A stretch of 64,000 bases of DNA from Polaribacter sp. Its GTDB lineage: Bacteria > Bacteroidota > Bacteroidia > Flavobacteriales > Flavobacteriaceae. Shown one piece after another: positions 54,973 through 63,718 of the stretch. Numbering within the stretch: the stretch's first letter is position 1; every line of letters starts with the position of its first letter. Below the pieces are notes generated by a model. It was not told the DNA's origin. It ran no database searches and saw only the letters and a list, made by a program, of their open reading frames with translations. Made by a program: the position numbers and the translations under genes. The stretch spans positions 33,680-97,679 of the forward strand of contig DYMN01000005.1 of assembly GCA_020740485.1 (NCBI GenBank), given 5' to 3'.

Positions 54973-57900
54973 ATGTATTTAATATTTGATACCGAAACTA
55001 CCGGGCTGCCCAAAAACTATCAAGCTCCTATTACGGACTCGGACAATTGGCCTCGATGCGTGCAGATTGCTTGGCAGTTGCACGATCAATGGGGAAACCT
55101 GTCAGAATACAGAGATTTTATCATTTATCCCGAAGGGTTTAACATTCCTTTTGAGTCAGAAAAGGTACACGGCATTTCTACTTTTTTAGCCCAAAAGCAA
55201 GGAGTAGATTTAAAATCGGTTTTAGAAGAATTTAATATTGCAATTGGTAAGTCAAAATTTGTGGTAGGTCAAAATGTTGATTTTGATTTGAAAATTATAG
55301 GAAGTGAATTTTATCGCATAGGGTTACAAAGCGAATTAATGCATAAACCCACTTTAGATACTTGTACTGAAACCACTGCCCTTCTCTGCAAATTACCGGG
55401 AGGAAAAGGAGGTAAATTCAAACTTCCTACGCTTACAGAGTTGCATCAACATTTATTTCAATCGCCATTTGAAGAAGCACATAATGCTACTGCCGATGTA
55501 GAAGCGACTGCACGTTGTTTTTTGGAATTGATTAGAAACGAGGTTTTTACCTTAAAGGAGCTTCAGGCTCCGTCAGATTATTTTGTTGAATTTAAATCAA
55601 AAAATCCGGAAAGAATAACTAAGGTTGGTTTACAACATATTAATCTGAAAAGTGAAAGTGATCAATTAAAAAAAACTCAAAATACCGATTCCAAAGAGCA
55701 AATTAGTGATACTATCGTAAGCGAATCCGTGTTGGCTGACGTTCCGTTTGTTCATTTGCATAACCACACACAGTATTCTGTTTTAGAATCTACCCTTGAA
55801 ATAAAACAATTAGTTGAGGCAGCGATCAAAGAGGAAATGCCTGCCGTAGCCATAACGGATTTAGGGAATATGATGGGTGTCTTCAGTTTTGTACAGACCG
55901 TTCAAAACCACAATAAAAAAATTCAAGCGGAAAATGCTGAAAAACTTCAAGCAAATCCGGAAGAAAAAGAGCTGAAGAAACCAATTATTCCTATCGTAGG
56001 AAGTGAATTTAATCTATGTGAAGATCATTTAAATCACAAAGTTAAAGATGATGGCTATCGCATTGTGCTCTTAGCAAAAAATAAAGCAGGTTATCATAAT
56101 TTGGTCAAACTTTCCTCTTTATCACATACAAAAGGATCTTACTACGTGCCGCGCATTGATAAAAAGTTGTTGTTAGAACACAAAGAAAATTTAATCGTAT
56201 TATCCGGTAATTTATTAGGTGAAATTTCTTCTAAAATATTGAATATTGGAGAAAATCAGGCAGAAGAAGCTTTACTTTGGTGGAAGGAACAATTTGGCGC
56301 TGATTTTTATTTAGAAATCATGCGACACGGCTTGGAAAAAGAGGATTATGTGAATGAAGTACTTATCCAATTTTCAAAAAAACATCAAATCAAACTCGTT
56401 GCCACCAATAATGTGTATTATTTACAAAGTGAAGATGCTGATGCGCAAGACATTTTGATTTGTGTAAAAGAAGGAGAGAACGTATCAACCCCAAAAGGAA
56501 GAGGGCGCGGTTATAGGCGTGGATTGGAAAATGACCAATTTTACTTTAAGTCTCAAGAGGAAATGAAGCGACTTTTTTCAGATGTTCCCGAATCTATTTT
56601 AACGATTGCTGAAATTATTGATAAATTTGAAATTTACGACTTACAAAGAAAGATATTATTACCCAAATTTACTATTCCTTCAGACTTTGAAGAACCTGAT
56701 GACTTAGATAACAACGGAGTTCGAGGACAAGGAAAATACCTCAGACACCTGACTTTTGAAGGAGCTAAAAAACGTTGGGGCGAACTCACTCCGGAGTTAG
56801 AAGAACGCTTGGAATTTGAATTAGATACCATTTTAAATTCAGGCTATCAAGGCTACTTTCTCATTGTGTCTGATTTAATAGCTGAAGCGCGGAAAATGGG
56901 TGTTTCCGTTGGTCCTGGGCGTGGTTCGGCAGCTGGAAGCGTTGTGGCGTATTGTCTCTGGATTACCAATATTGACCCTATAAAATACGATTTACTTTTT
57001 GAGCGTTTTCTCAATCCGGAAAGGGTAAGTATGCCGGATATTGATATAGATTTTGACGATGAGGGAAGAGAGAAAGTAATCAATTTTGTCACCGAAAAAT
57101 ACGGTCGAGAAAATGTGGCACAGATTATTACCTATGGCACCATGGGAGCTAAATCAGCCATCAGAGACACCGGTCGCGTATTGGAATTGCCCTTAAATCA
57201 AACGGATAGATTGGCAAAATTGACCCCGAATATTCCTTTAGAATACATTGTAAATGAGTCAGATAAATCAAAATTAAAAATTAAAGAATTACGTAAAGAA
57301 GAACAAGAACAAGTATTAGAATTACAGAAAATAGCCCAAAGCGAGGATATGGAAGCCGTTATTTTACAACAAGCCTCCAAAGTTGAAGGATCAGTTCGCA
57401 ATTTAGGGGTGCACGCTTGCGGTTTTATTATCACTCCTGAAAACATTACCAATCTCGTTCCTATTGCCACTGCAAAAGACACGGATATGAACGTGACCCA
57501 ATTTGATAACTCGGTAGTAGAAAGTGCCGGATTACTCAAAATGGATTTTTTAGGTTTAAAAACGCTTTCACTGATCAAAGACACCTTAGAAATCATAAAA
57601 TCTATTCATAAAATTGATATAAACATCGATGAAATTCCGTTAGACGATACCACAACCTACGAGCTTTTTCAAAAAGGAGAAACCATCGGTATATTTCAAT
57701 TTGAATCAGGAGGAATGCGCAAAAGTCTCAAGGAATTAAAGCCAACCGTCTTTGCGGACCTTATAGCAATGGTGGCACTTTACCGTCCGGGACCAATGGA
57801 TTACATTCCACAATACATTGAACGCAAACATGGAATTTCAAAAATAGAATATGATCTACCCGCAATGGAACCTGTATTGAAAGAAACATATGGAGTTACG

Positions 57901-59349
57901 GTCTATCAAGAGCAGGTAATGCGTTTATCTCAGATTTTATCCAATTTTTCAAAAGGCGATGCCGATAATTTGAGAAAAGCAATGGGAAAAAAACTCATAG
58001 AAGTATTGAATAAAATGAAGCCCAAGTTTATAGAGCAAGGAGCAACTAACGGACATCCGGCGGAAATTTTAGAAAAAATTTGGAAAGACTGGGAAAAATT
58101 TGCCTCTTATGCTTTCAATAAATCGCACGCCACTTGTTACGCTTATATATCGTATCAAACAGCCTACTTAAAAGCACATTATCCTGCAGAATTTATGGCG
58201 GCTACGCTAACGCACAATATGAGCGATATAAAAAAATTATCGTTTTACATGGATGAATGTAAACACGCCGGAATACCTGTATTAGGTCCGGATGTAAATG
58301 AAAGTTGGTATAAATTTGCAGTTAATCATCAAGGAGCGATTCGATTTGGAATGGGAGGAATAAAAGGGGTAGGACAAGGAGCAGTAGAAATCATTATAGA
58401 GGAACGTAAAAAAAACGGTAATTTTAAAACGGTTTTTGATTTTGCTAAAAGAGTAAATTTAAGTGCGGTGAACAAGCGGGTTTTTGAGGGATTGGCCTAC
58501 GCAGGGGGGTTTGACTCCTTTCCCACGACACACAGAGCACAGTATTTCGGCATTGATGAAAAAGGGCAGAGTTTTATAGATAAAGCCATCCGTTTTGGGA
58601 ATAGATTTCAAGAGAGTCAATCATCAACGCAAATGTCGCTATTCGGTGGGGAAACCGTGGAAAACACATTGCCTGAACCTGAAATCCCTCAAGTAGAAGA
58701 ATGGGGTATTATGGAAAAACTATCCAAAGAAAAAGAAGTGGTCGGCATTTACATTTCCGGACATCCTTTGGACGATTTTAAACACGAGATGAAATATTAT
58801 TGTAATGCTAATTTAGCCCTTGTTGCTAATCCCACTGAAAATTTGATCAATCGTGATTTAAGTGTTGCCGGTATTTTAACACAAGTGCAGCATCGGGTTT
58901 CCAAACAAGGGAAAGGATGGGCTGCCTTTACCATTGAAGATTACGATGAGAGTTACGAATTTAGAATTTTTGGAGAAGATTATTTGAAATACCGTCACTT
59001 TTTTTCTACCAATGCATTCTTATATATTCGGTTTAAAATGCTGCCTGGCTGGCGTGAGGGCGATATTCTAACTAATTTTTTGAATTTTATGATGTTGCAA
59101 GATGTTTTGCCCACGCTCTCAAAAAAGATCACTTTACATGTAAATATTGAAGAACTCAATCATAAAATGATGGATGAATTAGCTGATTTGATTAAGACAT
59201 TTAAGGGCACTAAAGAATTGAATTTCTTAGTTTATCACATAGAGGAAAAAATCAAATTACACATGCCAAGCCGAAAATATAGGATAGGCATTACAAACGA
59301 ATTGTTGACTTTATTAGAAAGTAAAGATTGGATTTTTGAAATAAAATAA
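54973..59349 (+). CDS. dnaE: DNA polymerase III alpha subunit with fused N-terminal DEDDh exonuclease
   Basis: A 1458-residue replicative polymerase. Residues 1-185 are a DnaQ-like exonuclease with the full DEDDh set: D6 and E8 (FDTETTG), D105 (NVDFD), H170 and D175 (HNATADV). A linker of about 70 residues follows. Then comes the DnaE body: PHP domain from about 259 (FVHLHNHTQYSVLE), palm motifs GPGRGSAAGSVVAY and PDIDIDF (688-694, catalytic aspartates), fingers with QEQVMRLSQILSNFS, a helix-hairpin-helix region and a C-terminal OB-like part ending near the beta-clamp contact region. Typical DnaE without the exonuclease is about 1160 residues. Polymerase and proofreading thus sit on one chain, as in other Flavobacteriia. 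No promoter is obvious. Confidence 0.95.
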   Translation: MYLIFDTETTGLPKNYQAPITDSDNWPRCVQIAWQLHDQWGNLSEYRDFIIYPEGFNIPFESEKVHGISTFLAQKQGVDLKSVLEEFNIAIGKSKFVVGQNVDFDLKIIGSEFYRIGLQSELMHKPTLDTCTETTALLCKLPGGKGGKFKLPTLTELHQHLFQSPFEEAHNATADVEATARCFLELIRNEVFTLKELQAPSDYFVEFKSKNPERITKVGLQHINLKSESDQLKKTQNTDSKEQISDTIVSESVLADVPFVHLHNHTQYSVLESTLEIKQLVEAAIKEEMPAVAITDLGNMMGVFSFVQTVQNHNKKIQAENAEKLQANPEEKELKKPIIPIVGSEFNLCEDHLNHKVKDDGYRIVLLAKNKAGYHNLVKLSSLSHTKGSYYVPRIDKKLLLEHKENLIVLSGNLLGEISSKILNIGENQAEEALLWWKEQFGADFYLEIMRHGLEKEDYVNEVLIQFSKKHQIKLVATNNVYYLQSEDADAQDILICVKEGENVSTPKGRGRGYRRGLENDQFYFKSQEEMKRLFSDVPESILTIAEIIDKFEIYDLQRKILLPKFTIPSDFEEPDDLDNNGVRGQGKYLRHLTFEGAKKRWGELTPELEERLEFELDTILNSGYQGYFLIVSDLIAEARKMGVSVGPGRGSAAGSVVAYCLWITNIDPIKYDLLFERFLNPERVSMPDIDIDFDDEGREKVINFVTEKYGRENVAQIITYGTMGAKSAIRDTGRVLELPLNQTDRLAKLTPNIPLEYIVNESDKSKLKIKELRKEEQEQVLELQKIAQSEDMEAVILQQASKVEGSVRNLGVHACGFIITPENITNLVPIATAKDTDMNVTQFDNSVVESAGLLKMDFLGLKTLSLIKDTLEIIKSIHKIDINIDEIPLDDTTTYELFQKGETIGIFQFESGGMRKSLKELKPTVFADLIAMVALYRPGPMDYIPQYIERKHGISKIEYDLPAMEPVLKETYGVTVYQEQVMRLSQILSNFSKGDADNLRKAMGKKLIEVLNKMKPKFIEQGATNGHPAEILEKIWKDWEKFASYAFNKSHATCYAYISYQTAYLKAHYPAEFMAATLTHNMSDIKKLSFYMDECKHAGIPVLGPDVNESWYKFAVNHQGAIRFGMGGIKGVGQGAVEIIIEERKKNGNFKTVFDFAKRVNLSAVNKRVFEGLAYAGGFDSFPTTHRAQYFGIDEKGQSFIDKAIRFGNRFQESQSSTQMSLFGGETVENTLPEPEIPQVEEWGIMEKLSKEKEVVGIYISGHPLDDFKHEMKYYCNANLALVANPTENLINRDLSVAGILTQVQHRVSKQGKGWAAFTIEDYDESYEFRIFGEDYLKYRHFFSTNAFLYIRFKMLPGWREGDILTNFLNFMMLQDVLPTLSKKITLHVNIEELNHKMMDELADLIKTFKGTKELNFLVYHIEEKIKLHMPSRKYRIGITNELLTLLESKDWIFEIK

Positions 59350-59378
59350 TTAAGCTGGTATAAAAACGCTTGATTTTA

Positions 59379-59465
59379 GGCTAAAGCCCAACAAGTGCTT
59401 GATTTTTAATTACCCCGCCCTTAAGGGCGAGGCAATTAAGGTGCGTAATATTCAGGGCTTTAGCC
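59379..59465. repeat. Nested inverted repeat element downstream of dnaE
   Basis: Outer arms GGCTAAAGCCC (59379-59389) and GGGCTTTAGCC (59455-59465) are perfect inverted copies, and their midpoint coincides with that of the inner palindrome at 59407-59438. The spacers on each side are 17 and 16 bases. It may serve as a dnaE terminator or be a small mobile repeat. The rest of the 291-bp gap shows nothing else. Confidence 0.75.
59407..59438. repeat. Inner palindrome of the CGCCCTTAAGGGCG family
   Basis: 16-bp arms with two mismatches around a centre at 59422/59423; the core CGCCCTTAAGGGCG is identical to that at 44661-44698. Confidence 0.85.
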
Positions 59466-59628
59466 AAAGCAATAAAAATCATAAACCCTTTTAGATTGGA
59501 ATCAATAAGGTATTTGTTTACGTTTGAAGTTAAATGGCTTTTATTTTAAAATGGATAGTATTGCAATGTTCTCCTAATATATTGAAAACGAACAAACAAC
59601 ATTAAACCAATTAAAACGAACAAATTCT

Positions 59629-59636
59629 TATCTTTG
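59629..59636 (+). promoter_or_regulatory. Promoter -7 box (TATCTTTG) directly before the DUF3109 gene; leaderless arrangement
   Basis: TATCTTTG ends four bases before the ATG at 59641, the same spacing as at gldA. The mRNA should start at or beside the start codon. Confidence 0.65.
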
Positions 59637-59640
59637 TTGC

Positions 59641-60240
59641 ATGTTTCAATTAGGAAAAACCATCATTTCAGAAGAAATTTTAGACAAGGAATTTGTCTGT
59701 AATTTGCATGCTTGCAAAGGCGCATGTTGTGTAGAAGGCGAAGCCGGAGCCCCTGTAAGCAAAGAAGAAGGAAAAATTCTCAAAACAATTTATCCAAAAA
59801 TTAAAAACTTTTTAAGACCGGAAGGAATTGACGCTATCGAAAAACAAGGCGTTTATACTATTAATCCTATTGGTGATTTTGAAACTACGCTCGTGGACGG
59901 ACACGAATGTGCTTATGCCGTATTTGATGAAAATAATATAGTCAAATGTGCCATTGAAGCTGCACATAAAGCAGGTGTAATTGATTTTTATAAACCCATA
60001 TCTTGCCATCTGTATCCCATCAGAGTAAAAGAATACAGCACCCTCACTGCCGTAAATTACCATTCTTGGCCCATCTGCAACGATGCTTGCATCCTTGGGA
60101 AGGAACTCAAAGTGCCTACCTATCAATTTGTTAAACCTGCTCTTATTCGCATGTTCGGGCAAGATTGGTATTCCGAATTAGATGAAATGGCGCAAGAATA
60201 CTATACCAACAAAGCCAATCGCAAAAAGAAAAAAAACTAA
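59641..60240 (+). CDS. DUF3109 family cysteine-rich protein
   Basis: A 199-residue protein with the DUF3109 pattern: CNLHACKGACCVEGEAGAP near residues 20-38, CAYAVFDENNIVKCAIE, and ISCHLYPIRV. The cysteine spacing resembles the YkgJ/CxxCxxxCC group thought to bind zinc or an iron-sulfur cluster. The function is unknown. There is no signal peptide, and the C-terminus is strongly basic (NRKKKKN). It stands alone with an almost leaderless promoter. Confidence 0.82.
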   Translation: MFQLGKTIISEEILDKEFVCNLHACKGACCVEGEAGAPVSKEEGKILKTIYPKIKNFLRPEGIDAIEKQGVYTINPIGDFETTLVDGHECAYAVFDENNIVKCAIEAAHKAGVIDFYKPISCHLYPIRVKEYSTLTAVNYHSWPICNDACILGKELKVPTYQFVKPALIRMFGQDWYSELDEMAQEYYTNKANRKKKKN

Positions 60241-60329
60241 ATTGAAAAATACTTGCTTTCATTTAATCGCAAACTTAGGGTAAAGTTTTTCCCATCTTTT
60301 AATTTTATTCAATAATTTAACTTCGGGAA

Positions 60330-60361
60330 TTGAATCTTTAAAACTAAAATCGTTAAATTTG
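60330..60361 (+). promoter_or_regulatory. Promoter TTG-N21-TAAATTTG of the hybrid sensor gene
   Basis: TTG at 60330-60332, a 21-base spacer and TAAATTTG at 60354-60361; the ATG is 46 bases further on. Matches the primary sigma consensus, so basal expression does not need the 20-bp repeat. Confidence 0.7.
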
Positions 60362-60407
60362 TAGCGATACTATATTCTAATGATAAATTGACTATATAGT
60401 TTAGAAA

Positions 60408-63209
60408 ATGAGTTTTCAGTCCCCGATAATAACAGCTAAAAGTGATGCCATTAAATTTGCTTTATTGGTTTTATCGCTGTTAATTTTTGTTTCGTGTAAA
60501 AACGAAATAAATAACAATAGAAAAGGGCTTATTTTATCTGAAGACAATACCCGATATTTTGATGAAACTGAAATGAAGTGGAAGTACCTTTTGAAAAAAG
60601 GAGAGAATATAGATTCATTAAAAATTAAAGTGAATAAACTCAATCAAAAAGGCACTGATTTAAGGGATATATCTCAATATAAAGACGCTTTAAAAATCCA
60701 TTTTGACGCACTACAACTTGCCGAAGAAGTCTCAGATACCAGTGGTATTATCATTTCTTTGAATAATATTGGAACAGACTTAAGGCGTACTTCCTCCAAT
60801 ATTGAAGCATCTGATTATCATTACAAAGCCTTAGAATTAGCCAAAAACAACCCCAACTTCTCAAAGAGTAAAGCGGTAGCTATGAATGGGTTAGGAAATA
60901 TTTTTTTATCTTTAAATAAGCCCGATGAAGCCAAAGAATATTTTAAAAGCTCTTTGGATATTGAAAAAAACCTCAAAAGCCCGTTAGGTCAAGCTATTAA
61001 TTATGCCAATCTTGGGACTGCTTATGAACAACAAGGGAAACTTGACAATGCGTTGAATTACTACTATAAATCCATTGGTCAGAATTTTAAAATTGACTCT
61101 AAAATTGGGTTAGCTATTTGTAAAAATGCTATTGGAAATATCTTTATTAAAAAGGGGAAAACTGATGAAGGGCTTGCTTTAATAAAAGAATCTGTAAATT
61201 TACTGGAAGGTTCAGATGACATTTTCCATAAAATGCAGATGCAAATTTCGTTATGTGAAACTTATATCAAGCAAAAACAATATGAGAATGCAGAAATGAT
61301 ACTAGAGCAAATCTTTGAAGATCCTCAAAATCTAAGCTCATTTGGCGAAAAAAATTTAGTTTACCAACTATTGAGTGACTTGAAAAAAAATCAAGGTGAT
61401 TATCAGTCCGCTTATGAAGCACGCGAAAAATCTATTGCTTACAGGGACAGCACTTTGATATTAAACAATGAGATGAAAGTCTTAGAATTGGAAAATCGCT
61501 ATAAAAACAAACAAGCCATTGAACAAATAAAAAATTTAACGCTTCAAAAAGAACTGTTACAAAAAACAAAAAACAACCAAAAATGGATCTTCTTGACCTT
61601 TATGGCTAGCTTATTATTCGCTCTGGGTTTTGTCTACAACCAATACAAAAGCAGAACCAAAATCAGCAATGAGCTAAAAAAACTCAATGAGATGAAATTG
61701 CGTTTTTTTGGCAATATTTCACATGAATTAAGGACTCCTTTAACACTAATCAAAGGTCCGTTAGATGATATTCTTCAAAAAACACAAGATGAAAATATCA
61801 AATCGGATGCTTTGTTGATGAAACGCAACTCAGACAGATTAACCCATTTGGTAGAACAAATTTTAAGTTTATCAAAAATTGATGCCGGAAAGTTCGAAAT
61901 CAAAGCCATGCAAGCCGATTTAAAAGATGAATTAAATGGGATTGCCCAATCTTTTGAATATATGTTCCTCGAAAAAAACATCCATTTTGATATCGATTTA
62001 GAAGAAAGCGGATTGGTTTGGTATGATAGAGAAATTGTCGAAATAGTATTGACCAATTTATTATCGAATGCTTATAAATACACCCCCGAATCGGGAAACA
62101 TTGTACTCAAAGGAAATTTAGTTAATAATCAATACCCAATAAGCGTGCAAAACACCTCAGAACCCATTACCGAAAAAAATCTCAATGTGTTTTTAGAGCG
62201 TTTTTACAGCAGTGCTACGCATGTGCAACAAGGAATTGGTATAGGACTTTCATTAGTCAAAGAATTGTGTTTGTTGTACAATGCTAAATTGAATATCAAT
62301 AAATTAAGTGAAACCCAGCTAGAATTTACCATCTATCTTCCTATTGAAAAATCCAATTTCAATCAATTTATTGAAATAGCTAAAGTGTCTAAAAAGAACG
62401 AACCGGAACCGATTGAAATAAGTGAAATTTCTTTTAATGTCAATGACAAACCGTTGCTTTTAATTGTAGAAGACAATGAGGATATGCGACAATATATCAA
62501 AAGTATTTTCAAGGAAAATTATAAAGTAGAAACCGCCAAAAACGGGTTAGAAGGCGTTCAAATGGCGCAAAATTCACTGCCCGACTTGATAATTTCAGAT
62601 GTAATGATGCCGGAAATGAACGGATTTGAATTATGCGAAAAATTGAAATCGGAAACGCTGACGAATCACATCCCTATCTTGCTACTTACGGCATTATCCG
62701 ATGAAGAACATATTGTCACGGGATTAGAAAAATCGGCAGATGACTATATCGCCAAACCATTTTCAGCAAAAGTTTTAAAAGCCAAAGTTAATAATTTGAT
62801 ACATCTAAGGGAAACTTTGCTCACAAAATACAGAGCAGAAATCATGATTAAGCCCTTTGATTTGGTACTCAAAGGTGGAAATCGTGATTTTAAGGAAGTA
62901 TTAAAAAACGTAATAGAAACGCAACTGACCAACCCTCAATTTGGAGTAGATGCGTTTTGTGATTTGGTAGCAATGAGCCGAACCCAATTGCATCGCAAAC
63001 TTATAGCAACAACAGGGTTTTCAGTCACTGAATTCATCAAAATACATCGTTTAAAAATGGCTGCTGAATTGTTAAAAGACCCAAATGCAACGATTTCCGA
63101 GGTTTGTTATGCATCAGGTTTTAACGATACCTCTTACTTCTCTAAGCAATTTAAATCCATGTTTGGATTATCTCCCTTACATTATAAAGAGAATAAAACC
63201 GCTTTTTAG
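60408..63209 (+). CDS. TPR-containing hybrid sensor: histidine kinase, receiver and AraC-type DNA-binding domain on one chain
   Basis: A 933-residue one-protein signalling system. The N-terminal membrane or lipoprotein signal is LLVLSLLIFVSCKN (Cys 30). Tetratricopeptide repeats (about 75-350) are presumably periplasmic, with a membrane helix around 392-412. The HisKA domain has H439 (ISHELRTPLTLIKG). The HATPase domain has N-box NLLSNAYKYTP and G2 GIGIGLSLVKEL, while the G1 box (usually DxGxG) is degenerate (VQNTSEPIT). The receiver has D731 (LIISDVMMPEMNG) and K783 (AKPF). A C-terminal AraC/XylS helix-turn-helix pair (about 830-930) includes SRTQLHRKL and GFNDTSYFSKQFK. It likely binds DNA directly when phosphorylated. 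Candidate target sites lie just downstream. Confidence 0.92.
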   Translation: MSFQSPIITAKSDAIKFALLVLSLLIFVSCKNEINNNRKGLILSEDNTRYFDETEMKWKYLLKKGENIDSLKIKVNKLNQKGTDLRDISQYKDALKIHFDALQLAEEVSDTSGIIISLNNIGTDLRRTSSNIEASDYHYKALELAKNNPNFSKSKAVAMNGLGNIFLSLNKPDEAKEYFKSSLDIEKNLKSPLGQAINYANLGTAYEQQGKLDNALNYYYKSIGQNFKIDSKIGLAICKNAIGNIFIKKGKTDEGLALIKESVNLLEGSDDIFHKMQMQISLCETYIKQKQYENAEMILEQIFEDPQNLSSFGEKNLVYQLLSDLKKNQGDYQSAYEAREKSIAYRDSTLILNNEMKVLELENRYKNKQAIEQIKNLTLQKELLQKTKNNQKWIFLTFMASLLFALGFVYNQYKSRTKISNELKKLNEMKLRFFGNISHELRTPLTLIKGPLDDILQKTQDENIKSDALLMKRNSDRLTHLVEQILSLSKIDAGKFEIKAMQADLKDELNGIAQSFEYMFLEKNIHFDIDLEESGLVWYDREIVEIVLTNLLSNAYKYTPESGNIVLKGNLVNNQYPISVQNTSEPITEKNLNVFLERFYSSATHVQQGIGIGLSLVKELCLLYNAKLNINKLSETQLEFTIYLPIEKSNFNQFIEIAKVSKKNEPEPIEISEISFNVNDKPLLLIVEDNEDMRQYIKSIFKENYKVETAKNGLEGVQMAQNSLPDLIISDVMMPEMNGFELCEKLKSETLTNHIPILLLTALSDEEHIVTGLEKSADDYIAKPFSAKVLKAKVNNLIHLRETLLTKYRAEIMIKPFDLVLKGGNRDFKEVLKNVIETQLTNPQFGVDAFCDLVAMSRTQLHRKLIATTGFSVTEFIKIHRLKMAAELLKDPNATISEVCYASGFNDTSYFSKQFKSMFGLSPLHYKENKTAF

Positions 63210-63250
63210 CGTAAACCCTTAATTTTTAGCTGTACTTTGATCACTTCTTC

Positions 63251-63288
63251 AAGTTTGCCAAACTTTTAAAGTTTGGCAAACTTTTTTT
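63251..63288 (+). terminator. Terminator after the hybrid sensor gene
   Basis: Perfect 14-bp stem AAGTTTGCCAAACT/AGTTTGGCAAACTT with loop TTTAA and a T run. Confidence 0.85.
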
Positions 63289-63290
63289 CA

Positions 63291-63310
63291 TTTGGAACAA
63301 TAAGACAAGT
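63291..63310 (+). promoter_or_regulatory. Operator-like repeat 1 (TTTGGAACAATAAGACAAGT)
   Basis: Matches repeat 3 at 19 of 20 positions. It ends 18 bases before a TACTTTTG box at 63329-63336, in the place of the missing TTG element. Confidence 0.6.
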
Positions 63311-63328
63311 CAAAAAATTCACTTACTA

Positions 63329-63336
63329 TACTTTTG
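63329..63336 (+). promoter_or_regulatory. Putative -7 box (TACTTTTG) downstream of operator-like repeat 1
   Basis: Matches TAnnTTTG. A transcript from here would run through the 22-bp tandem repeats with no protein gene until 63801. Confidence 0.5.
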
Positions 63337-63395
63337 TAAAGTGAAAAAGACAGGATTCAACAATAATTTTAAAATCAATGTTGAAGTTTGGTTTT

Positions 63396-63453
63396 CAGGA
63401 TTTTTCCTTTGAAAAAACAGGAATTTTCCTTTGAAAAAACAGGATTTTTCCTG
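63396..63453. repeat. 22-bp tandem repeat, two full units and a partial third
   Basis: Units at 63396-63417, 63418-63439 and 63440-63453. Each contains AGGA-N4-TCCT, a small inverted repeat, so RNA or single-stranded DNA could form three evenly spaced mini-hairpins. Confidence 0.85.
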
Positions 63454-63658
63454 ATAATCAAACCAATAGAACCATCTATTTTTGTAGCGTATTTAAACTA
63501 TATTATGAATCTTCAAGGTGCTTTTTAATTTTGAGATTAATGAAGATGTTAGCTTATGCAGAGTTAGTTTTTTTAGGATTTTCTATTAAATCCCCTTAAA
63601 GTTTAGTAAAATTTTAAAACGCTCTAAGAAAAAGGAAATTTCATCTAAAAAGCCGTGT

Positions 63659-63678
63659 TCTGGAACAATAGGACATGC
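63659..63678 (+). promoter_or_regulatory. Operator-like repeat 2
   Basis: Reads TCTGGAACAATAGGACATGC, matching repeat 3 except at the edges. It starts 21 bases before repeat 3, about two helical turns. Confidence 0.6.
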
Positions 63679-63679
63679 A

Positions 63680-63699
63680 TTTGGAACAATAGGACAAGT
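63680..63699 (+). promoter_or_regulatory. Operator-like repeat 3 (TTTGGAACAATAGGACAAGT)
   Basis: Ends 19 bases before the TAATTTTG box at 63719-63726 and occupies the place of the -33 element. The arrangement is that of an activator-dependent promoter. Confidence 0.65.
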
Positions 63700-63718
63700 G
63701 ATTTAGAGTCAAAGTAAA

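Noticed and set aside
57198..57596. 132-codon frame antisense to dnaE
   Set aside because: Shadow of the polymerase domain; no independent signal.
63396..63453. Tandem repeat considered as a CRISPR array
   Set aside because: Units are directly adjacent at 22 bp without spacers, only two and a half copies, and no cas genes are near.
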